Below, piece after piece: positions 24,191-33,305 of a stretch of 64,000 nt of DNA. A program made the position numbers and the translations under genes. The notes under the pieces were generated by a model. That model saw nothing but the letters and a program-made list of their open reading frames with translations. It ran no database searches and was not told the DNA's origin. This DNA comes from Trametes villosa. Lineage: Eukaryota > Basidiomycota > Agaricomycetes > Polyporales > Polyporaceae. The stretch covers positions 372,001 through 436,000 of the forward strand of contig PUDQ02000020.1 in NCBI GenBank assembly GCA_002964805.2, read 5' to 3'. Position 1 is the first letter of the stretch, and every line of letters starts with the position of its first letter.

Positions 24191-25844
24191 TCAGAACCGC
24201 CTTCCTCCTCGTCTGATCGGTTGTTTCACACCGCGCCGCACGCCGCTCGTGCCCTGCGCGGCGCGACCCTTCTGCCCGTCCTCGCTCGCGTCGTCGCTCG
24301 ACGACCCGGCGACGGGCACCCGCTTCGTTTTCTTCGGGGGCGGAACGGAGGGCGACGCGCTCCGGCTGCGCCCGCTGGGGCTTTCACGGGATGTCGCCGC
24401 AGGTGCGGGGTGATCTGGGGTGGCACGTTTCGAGGGAGCTGATGGTGCAGGACTGCTGGACCTCGCGCCCGCGCTCCGATGATCATATGTGGGCTTCTTA
24501 CCCTGACCGCCGGGCGAGGAGAAGTCTTCCTCGTCCGGTTCTTCCTCGGTTGCGGAGTCGTCGTCCTGAAGCGGTTTCGGTGGCGTCCGGGGCGCAGACG
24601 TCTTCGCCTGGCTTCCCTCTGCCTAGAATCTTGCCGTCAGCACCGGGCACCGGTTAAACCGTTCCCGACTCACCGCTAGGTTACGTTGGGCGGTCGGTGG
24701 AGGAGAACCGCTCCGAGGTAGCGGAGGCTTGGACACGGCTCGCGGAACTACCGGCGGGGAAGGGAGTCGGAGGTCCGGGGCCTGTACATCTGCGAGTATC
24801 CGGGCTGCGTATGACTTCAGCGTGACGCATCATGGGGCTGGGAAGGGCAGCCACGTACGGGGGTCCGGGACGAAGTTGAAGACAGCACCCATCCGCCGGA
24901 GCGTCGTGGCGACAAGTGGTTTGGATAGGGTATTCTTAACGTGGGTATCCACTGCGCGACGAGCAATCCGCCCAATCCTGTCGGCAGACTGTGCGGACGC
25001 GAGGCTTCATTCAGCGGACGAGTCGGCAGGAGGGCAGGATGAGGCGCTACCTTCTCGACGTCGGCCTCGGAGAGGCTGCTTACAGGATCAGCCGAGAAGA
25101 AGGATAGGTGGGCTGCGCTGATCAGCGGCATGATGAGGTGCTTTGAGAGGATGTCGGCTGACATCGTGGGCCCGACACTGAATGTCTCCCAACGCCACCG
25201 GAACGTGTCGTTTCTGAGCTCGAATGCAAGGTCCTGGATACGACCACGTGAGGGATGAGCTGCGACGCAGAGCACCAGTAAGGCAAGACCGCACCGAATA
25301 GTTCGATTTGACCAGCTCAAAGGCTAGATCAGCAGCCCCGCCGAGGGAGTGTAATGTGGCTAGGAACTCTAGACATTTTGCCCTCCAAGACACTTCTTCG
25401 TCTTCAGGCAGGTTATCGATAACATTCTGTGGGTTACAATCCCGCCACCGCCGGGCAAATCGGTGGCTCGGCAGCACTGTACAGGGAGCATATCAATACA
25501 GACATGATGGATCCACGGGCGACTGTGAGAATATGTACCTTCCGCCCAGACGTGCTTCGTGTCCGTTATCACGATGAAGCAGTTGAGATCAACGGTGGAA
25601 GAATAGAACTTCTACTGAGGTTTTGAGTGACGCATGCGATGAGCATGACATGATTGCGGTGACGTGGGGTGGGGATTGGGACGCACGAAGAGGTACGGAG
25701 TGGACGTGTCGTTGTCGACCTTGACGAGCCATTCCTTCGCAAGGAGGAGTTTGGTGTGATCCTGGCGTATGCAATCATGATCACGGGGCCAGTTCTGAGG
25801 CACTTTTGGGCCATGCTGCTGCTTACCTCGGACAAATACTCCAT
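24191..25844 (-). CDS. XRCC4-like factor (XLF/Nej1/NHEJ1), non-homologous end-joining protein
   Basis: Scaffold protein that pairs with XRCC4-Lif1/DNA ligase IV in DNA double-strand break repair. Exon 1 is tiny (MEYLSE, from 25844). Exon 2 gives DHTKLLLAKEWLVKVDND and STPYLF, and exon 3 gives FYSSTVDLNCFIVITDTKHV with WAE. This Trp...Thr-Pro-Tyr...Thr-Asp...Trp pattern is the XLF head. Then comes FARRWRDCNPQNVIDNLPED (about 25.45 kb), DLAFEL/RWRWETF and a coiled-coil-like stalk (KHLIMPLISAAHLSFFS..., LSEADVEK). The C-terminal third (24.75-24.2 kb) is disordered, Ser/Pro-rich and acidic, and ends in a basic tail, RRGVKQPIRRGGRRF. That resembles the Ku-binding motif at the XLF C-terminus, basic residues followed by a terminal Phe. 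There are several short introns. The family call rests on the head pattern plus the tail. Confidence 0.8.
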
Positions 25845-26256
25845 GCGAACTGTTCTGTTTCGATCAGCACTTCGACCTCCGACGAGCGGAACGAGGTGTT
25901 GGTTCAGGTGGTTTCTGGCGTGCGAGGTGCGTTCCCAGCCGTGCTCTGTTGAAGTGAATATAGCCTGTGCTGCAGTCAGACTCCAGCCTTGTGGTATGTG
26001 GTTGCGCTAGGATCGTTGTACGATGTGGTCAAACAAGTTGTCGCAAGTCAGGGTCGCCACCGCCACGAGGCGCGAACCACTCGTCCACCACTCGGAGCGT
26101 GGGAGACTTTCCCAGATCGGGAAGAGTAGATCCTCGTGGGCGCTTGTACTGTGTACCTCTTGGCTCCGACCACCGGTCGACTCAGCTGGTTTCTCCACCT
26201 GCCTGTTCCTCTGGGTTTTCGCTCGCCGGTGCTCTCTTGTTCCCGCGGGCGACCTG
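25845..26256. promoter_or_regulatory. Divergent promoter between XLF and the FHA/G-patch gene
   Basis: 412 bp separate the two start codons (25844 minus, 26257 plus), so both genes must be transcribed from this shared region. An open frame continues upstream of 26257 to 26023, but the family-like start is at MAMEDGEI. No canonical TATA box was seen. Confidence 0.5.
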
Positions 26257-27567
26257 ATGGCCATGGAAGACGGTGAAATCATCTCTGACGACGAGGCTGC
26301 CACTGCTCGTGACGAGATCCTGTATGCCTTATTCCCCCGCCCGACGCAGGAGGACCCCTCAGGAGCGACCTACTCGTCTGCCCTAGAATGGCCCGGGGAC
26401 GCCGAAACCCTCTCCACGCCCTTCGTTCCCCTGGAACCGGACCCACAAATCAATGCGGCAAGCATACCCTCCACCACTGCGTCTCTGCGGCTGCTTGTTC
26501 GGCAGAGCACCGTCCTCCGCAAACCGAAGAAGCTCGCTCTGCTCGACGGCTACCCGGAGATCCAGATCGGCCGTGACGTCGCGCCCTCGGGGTCGGACAC
26601 ACCCAGGATCCGCCTCAAGGAGCTGGAGGTGTCGAAGCTGCACGCGACCATTTTCTGGGACGAGGAACACGCGCGGTGGGCGATCGTCGACATGGGGTCG
26701 AAGCACGGCACGTTTATCCAGCTCGCGCCTCCTTCAGCATCCGGTTCTGCGTCCGCGTCTTCTCCCGGTATTGCACCCCTGGGTCCGCCTGTGCACGGTG
26801 CGGACTCGGATGGGCGGGGCGTCCGGCTATCGCCCCCGAGAGTCGCGAGCATGCCGAGGACTTTGCATCACCGGGACGTCTTGACCGTCGGCGGGTCAGT
26901 GTTCATCGTCCATATTCACGAAGACCGAATACCTTGCGGGGAGTGTTCTCCACAGGTTAACGAAGAGATCCCTCTGTTTCCATCCTCCAAAACCGCTGCT
27001 GAATCCAAGAAACGCAAACTCGACAGCGCTAGCGTGGACGCACCGGAAGTATCGCAACCCCGGAACCCGAAGAAAGCGCTCTCAATGCTAAAGCGGAGTT
27101 TGCTCTCCGTGAACGCGTCAACGTCCGCCTCAGGGTCCTCGGCGCCGCAGTATGTTGACAGGAGCGCACGCAGACGCGCCCTGTACCCAGACCATTCCCC
27201 AGCGACCACCCCCGGTGCGGGACGTTCACAGCGCTCTTCCCCCTCCATCTCAGCGCCGGCTACGCCACCGCCTCCCACACCTGTCTCGACCCCGCCCGCT
27301 CCGCTACCGTCGAACAATATCGGGCATCGCCTTCTCATGAAGCAGGGCTGGCAGCCTGGGTCTGCCCTCGGGGACCCGTCCAGCGAGAGCGGCGGTCTCC
27401 TGATTCCCATCGAGCCGTCATCGACCGTAGGGAGAGCCGGCCTCGGTGCTTCGGTCCGACCTCCCAGTTCAACTCCCGCTATCCAAGGTGGAGATTGGAG
27501 AGATGCTGGAAAGCTGCGTCGTTGGGCTGAAGCTCGGAGCTCGGACGTCCCCCCACATCCTCCATAG
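26257..27567 (+). CDS. FHA domain and G-patch protein (AGGF1-like)
   Basis: A single-exon gene of 436 residues. The N-terminal EDGEIISDDE is acidic. An FHA phosphothreonine-binding domain covers roughly residues 90-220: YPEIQIGRD (residue Arg after Gly), VSKLHATIFWD with the core Ser-Lys-Leu-His, and DMGSKHGTFIQ with the Gly-x-x-x-Gly-Thr pattern. A Ser/Gly/Pro insert interrupts the later strands before LHHRDVLTVGGSVFIVH. A Lys/Arg patch (ESKKRKLDSA) could be a nuclear signal. A G-patch follows near residues 348-395 (NNIGHRLLMKQGWQPGSALG ... PSSTVGRAGLG), usually an RNA-helicase activator motif. Architecture matches the FHA-G-patch half of human AGGF1. It may act in RNA processing; a repair link is suggested only by its XLF neighbour. 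Lack of introns is unusual for this window. Confidence 0.87.
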   Translation: MAMEDGEIISDDEAATARDEILYALFPRPTQEDPSGATYSSALEWPGDAETLSTPFVPLEPDPQINAASIPSTTASLRLLVRQSTVLRKPKKLALLDGYPEIQIGRDVAPSGSDTPRIRLKELEVSKLHATIFWDEEHARWAIVDMGSKHGTFIQLAPPSASGSASASSPGIAPLGPPVHGADSDGRGVRLSPPRVASMPRTLHHRDVLTVGGSVFIVHIHEDRIPCGECSPQVNEEIPLFPSSKTAAESKKRKLDSASVDAPEVSQPRNPKKALSMLKRSLLSVNASTSASGSSAPQYVDRSARRRALYPDHSPATTPGAGRSQRSSPSISAPATPPPPTPVSTPPAPLPSNNIGHRLLMKQGWQPGSALGDPSSESGGLLIPIEPSSTVGRAGLGASVRPPSSTPAIQGGDWRDAGKLRRWAEARSSDVPPHPP

Positions 27568-28418
27568 AATATCTTTGCTATGCTCGCACAGTATGAGCGA
27601 GATTCCTTGCACGTAGTAAGTACCACATCGAATGAAGCGAATGTCCTGAGAGGTTTGTAGGCTCACTGTGTGGTTCAGGGACGCGCTTGGAGATATTGAT
27701 GGCTGCATCACCGCCTACCGGGGCTCAGATCGAGCGAAGCCCACCGAGTCGCGGCGGGCCATCGGTTATGTAGCGCGCGCTGCGCCGTCGTCGAGCATCA
27801 ACCCGCGATTCACGGTGCCACTCGGGAGTTGGAAGCCGAGACTCGTGTTGGAGACAGGCTGGCGGTTTCGTGTTTTGTTGCGTCGGCTCGCGCTCTGGGC
27901 GTCCGTCTTCGCGAGAGCCGCCGCCGATGCCTGGAATTCGCCCGTTTGGTGGTGTACCTCTGTGGTGCTCGCTCACATTCTGTCGTGTATGTACATTGCA
28001 TATCGCAAAGACGTAGTATGGACGTTTAGACGAATTTATCAATGATTGGGGATCAAGGAATGATGGTGCGCGCAGAACGTCGCGAAGCAGACAAGGGACG
28101 GGCGCCTGTGGTGTTTGTGCGGGCGCTGGCGCGCGTTATTTGTGTGGCTTTGGCGATCACGTGGAGGCGCGACACGGACGAGGTTGAAATCGCGAAACGA
28201 ACGGTCTTGTCCTTGCCTTGAACCAGGCTGACACCTCCGGTCATCCACAGCGACAGCCTCCTCCTCATCATCCTCCACAGCGCGTCGGGGCCCTTCCTTG
28301 CGTCCCTCTTCCTCTTCGTACTCCTTCGCCCCGGCCCACACTCGCTGTCGCTGTCGCTCGACCCTTCCCAACACTTTACACCTACTCTTCAACGTAGATA
28401 CTCTCTTCTTCACACAAG
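27568..28418. other. Intergenic region before the B-type cyclin
   Basis: About 850 bp with the 3' end of the FHA/G-patch gene and the promoter and 5' UTR of the cyclin. The last 150 bp are pyrimidine-rich (repeated TCGCTGTCGCT around 28340-28360), like a fungal leader. No exon chain was found. Confidence 0.45.
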
Positions 28419-30771
28419 ATGGCCAGCAACCTGCGTGTAAGCTCTCTATAGCTCTCTGACGGTGTTGTGCAGTCCAACTAACTCGTACGTGCTGACACGC
28501 AGTTCCCCATGCGAAACCGAACCGGCCCTCAGCGTGCCAGGAACGCCGACGAGAACGCGATGAGCAAACACGTCCGTCAAGCATCCGGCGCTGCCCTCGC
28601 AGGAGCCTCCCGCGTCCCCGTAGCACACACCGTCAAGGGTGCCGTCCAGCGGCCGGTCCTCACCGAGGTGACCACGACTGCTGTCAACCGCACTGGCAAG
28701 GTTCGTCTCTCTCATCCGCTTGCATCACGCTCCTGCCCCTCCTCCCCCGCTCTGTTCCTGAGGGGACCTGCATGCTGTGCCGTTAGGCTGGCTTGATCCA
28801 TCGGTTTCTCCAACCACACCGGCCGTCCATGACGAGTCTGATGTTGGGCGCTCCTGTGGCTATGGGAGGACGCGACCTGGGCGCTAAGACGCGTCGGCCC
28901 CAAGTGTGTCGGACTTGCGCGTGATCGCGACCTTTGCCACTTTCGTCATCCACGCTCGCTGGTGCGGAGCTCCCACCACGCTGCTCTCGGACAATCGTTC
29001 AGCACTCCGGTCCTCGCGCTCTGCTGCGTACCTGTTAGAACCTCGCTGCTCATGCGTCCGGCGACGTGCTCGAGACTTATCGCGTATCTCCTCGCGCTTG
29101 GCTGTTGGGAAAGCACGGCTGCCCCTGAAAAGTCATGTTCTCCGTCGTCTATCATCTCGTGCAGCCTGACCATGACGGGGCTCGATGCTTACCACCTCTA
29201 CTCCCCCGGATAGGACGGTAACAACAAACTATCCGGCAAGGAGAAGGAGACAGTCGAGACTGGTCTCAAGCGTAGCCGCTCCGCATCTCTCGCCGCTGCG
29301 ACTGGTCCCCAGCGCGTTCCCCTCGGCCCCGGCAAGGTCCCCGCCGCTGCCGCCCCCACACAAGCACAATCGCGCGTAGGATCGCTGCGCGCCCACAGAC
29401 CACATGTCGCCCTCCCATCAGCTCGTCGCATCCCCGTCCCTCAGGAGCCGCCAGCACAAGTGGCCGTTCCTGAGGTATCCGTCGTTTGCGAAGATGACAT
29501 GGAGGTCGAGGACCACCACGTCGCCCACGTCATCGATCAGTACGCCACGGACGAGGCGGAGCTCACCGAGCTCAGCGATCGGGAAGAGGACCTGGCGCAC
29601 GACGAGGAGGATGAGGGCGAGGCGAGCGAGGACGAGGAGCCCGCGACGAAGCGGCAACGGATATGGCCCGACGTCTCTACCGAGCGTGCTCAGCGGTATA
29701 GGCGCGAGGTCGACGAGATCAAGGAGGTCTTCCGCGATGAGGTCGACGAGTTCGACATGACGATGGTCTCGGAGTACGCGGAAGACATCTTTGAGTACAT
29801 GCAGGAGCTTGAGGTGCGTTAGCTCACCTTCTGACGCTGACATATACTGACCGTCGTTGCAGGAGGACGTGATGCCCAGTCCCGACTACATGGAGGGGCA
29901 GACCGAGATCAACTGGCAAATGCGGCAGACACTGGTCGACTGGCTTCTCCAGGTCCACTTGCGCTACCACATGCTCCCCGAGACGCTCTGGATTGCGGTC
30001 AACATCGTCGACCGTTTCCTCACCAAGCGCGTCGTCTCCCTGCTCAAGCTCCAGCTCGTCGGCGTCACCGCGATGTTCATCGCAGCGAAGTACGAGGAAA
30101 TCCTCGCGCCTTCCGTGGAGGAGTTCGTCTTCATGACGGAGCGCGGATACTCGAAGGAGGAGATCCTGAAGGGCGAGCGGATCATGCTGCAGACGCTCGA
30201 CTTCAAGGTCAGCCACTACTGCTCGCCCTACAGCTGGATGCGCAAGATCAGCAAAGCGGACGACTACGACATCCAGACGCGTACGCTCAGCAAGTTCCTG
30301 ACGGAGGTCACGTTGCTGGACTACCGCTTCTTGCGCGTCAAGCCGAGTATGGTCGCGGCGATCGGGATGTACACGGCGAGGAAGATGCTGGGTGGCGACT
30401 GGGTACGTGGATCTCTCCCATGCGGCCTCTTGATATACTGCGTGCAACGCGGAGGACACGCTGCCACTGCGGTGGTGTTTGCGGCTTGCCCTGCACGTTG
30501 CATGCACGTGATGATGTTATGACGTCTTGACTGACTTGCCTTTTTGTCTTGTTAGAACGAGGCGTTCGTCTACTACTCTGGGTTCACGGAGGAGCACCTA
30601 CTCCCCGGGCACAAGCTTCTCGTCGAGAAGCTGGCGGAAGATGACTTCTCGTCACAACACGTCTGCAAGAAGTACGCGACGAAGAAGTTCCTGAAGGCGT
30701 CGCTCTACGCTGTCGACTGGGCGCATCTGCACCTACACGAGCTCGCTGGCGAGGAGATGACGGTTGAGTAA
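28419..30771 (+). CDS. B-type mitotic cyclin (Clb/Cdc13/NimE type)
   Basis: Activates Cdk1 at the G2/M transition. Exons: 28419-28436, 28503-28700, 29214-29813, 29863-30402, 30556-30771, giving 523 residues. The N-terminal third is disordered, with a likely destruction box RPVLTEVTT (near residue 62) that fits RxxLxxVxN except for the last position. A strongly acidic tract precedes KRQRIWPDVST. The cyclin box starts near PSPDYMEGQTEINWQMRQTL and has the B-type signature MRQTLVDWLLQVHLRYHMLP, followed by FIAAKYEEI. Cyclin_C follows, containing WMRKISKADDYDIQTRTLSK and ending with VDWAHLHLHELAGEEMTVE. Intron 2 is 513 nt long, about eight times its neighbours, and sits between the D-box region and the acidic tract. 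B-type identity is clear; the exact Clb subclass is not. Confidence 0.94.
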
Positions 30772-33305
30772 TCGACCCAACCCTCGCCTTACGCCTCATG
30801 GACTCGTATGCATATGCCTATGTCGTATGCCGCCGCCCGCCTGTGTCGCCCTGCCTCTCCCGTCCAGTACCCCTCCCCCAGCCTGTGGTCGTAATCTCCC
30901 CTGTCCATGCCTACCCTCCCCCATCCCCGCACGCTACGCCGCCAGCATGATCTAGCCCGATTTCTGGTCCCATCTCCCATTCACATTTCATTCGCCTCGT
31001 CTGCATCTCATCACCCCACACGTGTTTGATTATTATCACTATCATCACCCAGTCCACTGCCTACACGTCTGTCCGTCCCCCTGGCATGTCATCGTTATGT
31101 TTGTCATTCAACTGCTTTCTCCCGCTCTCGGTTCGATTCCCACCCCATCTCCCAGCAAGTGCCCAGCCATGACGGACGCGCGCGTGCGCGTGCGCCCGGT
31201 GCCCAGTCGTGTGGCCCGCGTCTGGTTACGACTGCCGGCATGAAGGTCGGGTCCCCGGTCTCCGCGTGGGTGTGGAACCCGACGGACTCTACGCTTCGCT
31301 CACGCTCGTTTGTGTCGGACCGCATATGCCTCTCTCCCTCCATGATCGCTTTGTCCTATGCCTCTCGCCAGCCAGCTTACTCGATCGCCACCCCTTGCAT
31401 CTTGTATCATACCCTTCAATCACCCTTCCCCTTCTCTTCCTTTTGTTCCGCTGTCGATTTGTTACACCATTCACGACATCTCCGGATGACACCTTCCTTC
31501 CACGTTCCACGTTCCTGCAGTCGTCTCATCCGAATCCTTCACCGCTCGTCTCAGCCTCCCTTCGCGCGGTCGGTCGAAAATTACCTCACACACCATCGCA
31601 TTTGTGTTATTACTATCTCCTATATTTCATCTCCGTCTCTTCCGTTCGCCTACACGCATTCTACCAGTACGCACGCCCCGTGCCCACCCGTGCATAAAAG
31701 CCGGGCGCCGGGTTCTTTAACGTTAAGCTTCGTCTCCCTCTTCTCGCCCCTCCCCGTCTTGGGCGGTCGCAGTCAGCTAGCTTCCTCCAGGTATATACGT
31801 ACGAGCATCTTGTACTGGTATATCTGCGCTGGGCGCGGCTAGTACGCACGACTCGGTGTTATTTATAACGAGTATCTCATTGACTCTCTCACTCACTGCA
31901 TGAGACCCTCTTCAGGGGCAGGTTGATAGGCATATTTGGGGGGACACTGGGTACGTATCTACTTGATTATACCAGCTTTTCTCGACGAGGGTCCCGCGAG
32001 ATGTATGCGAAGCACTCAGCGTTGGGCGTGTACGCGATGTGTGCGGGGGCATGGCTGCCGCGCATGAGTTGTACTTGAACAGACTTGAACGAGCGCGGGG
32101 CCCTCCTCAGGCTCATGTTTGACGGCCCGGCGTGCGAGAACTCATGCTATACCCTACAAGTTGCGACGGAAGCTGTAGTAGATGAATGCGGCATTGTGAG
32201 GTCAGTTCTAGCAGACTCACACAAAGCAGGTGCACCCGAGTCGAGTCGAGCTCTAGATCTGTGTTCGGTGAGTACATAATGTATTGTCAAAGGATACATT
32301 AAACAGACGTCAGGCTCCAAGTCGTACCATCCCATCCTCTTCGGGATGATGCCGCGGAGTTCTGGTGCCTTGAACGAACTTGAAGGCGCGGGAGAAGTTC
32401 AAGTTAGCGACGTTGGGAGATCTAGTGAGCGCGAGCTGTGGCGAGAAGCCCTGTTTGCGCGTGCGCGGGGTGCTACTTCATGAACTCCGAGTCGCCACGC
32501 GGACGTATATACTAGCTTCTGCAAGGTGAGTTTGTGCCCAACCTGTGCTATTAATCCCTAGGAGAGTGAGTATATACAGCTCCAAGTATGTACATGTGCT
32601 AGATACGCTGGCTCGCGCTCGTAGATGAGCCAAGCTGCGGTGTCTAGTTAACCATCATCCGACACACGACTAAGGCAGCTATTCCCTCGTGAGTCGTGCT
32701 ACCCTGGGCTAGTTTCTCTCTGACCTGTCATAGTTCTAGTCTCACCGAGTGGTCTCGTGAGAGTGATGGAAGCCCCCCTCACGCTAGAAGGTCCAGGGGA
32801 TCCTAGTACGCAGTGACTGTTTTGTGTGTCAGTCTGTGTCAGTGTGCGACGCGTCGCGTCGGTCGATGGTCAGGCTGGTGTACCTTTATCCATGGTGCGA
32901 GCAGAATGGGCGTGCGCCCGTTGGGTGCCTCGGTGGATAGTCTTCGGATAGAAGACGATGCGGGGTAGTGCGAGATTCACGTGCGGCTATTGGCCAGGGC
33001 GCGGGTGGCCCGATCGGGGGTGCGGGGGATTCACATGTGTTGGCGCTGGATCACCGGACGCGCTGCGTCACCGCCGCGGGGAAAAGCGAGTAGGCGATCA
33101 GAGTGCGCCTTCCCCAGCGACCCCATCGAGTGACACCACCCCCACCAGCTGCCCATCCTCGGTGCGCAACAACGCTCTGTGATTTCGCCCGGGAGCAGTC
33201 GCGCTCTCGCTTATATCTCCACCACCCGCCCCCCGAGCTGGTCGCCATCCCACTATCTCTCACCCCAACTACACACACAGTCGCACACAGTACGGCATAT
33301 CAGCG
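30772..33305. other. Largest gene-free interval of the window
   Basis: About 2.5 kb between the cyclin stop and the cytochrome b5-acyl-CoA dehydrogenase start. The first kilobase is very C/T-rich on the plus strand (cyclin 3' flank); the frame at 31159-31842 is a by-product of that composition. A run of alternating CG/TG dinucleotides lies at about 31177-31196. I found no exon chain, RNA gene or transposon remnant. The promoter of the next gene lies at the right end. Confidence 0.4.

Noticed and set aside
27668..28045. Open frame of 125 codons after the FHA/G-patch gene
   Set aside because: No domain, no good partner exons, and Arg/Ser-rich low-information sequence. Probably 3' flank.
28701..29213. 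Possible box C/D snoRNA in the cyclin intron
   Set aside because: A TGATG is present, but I found no convincing paired D box, flanking stem or rRNA guide match.
31159..31842. Plus-strand open frame of 227 codons
   Set aside because: Composition follows the CT-rich 3' flank of the cyclin; no domain, no plausible start context and no exon partner.
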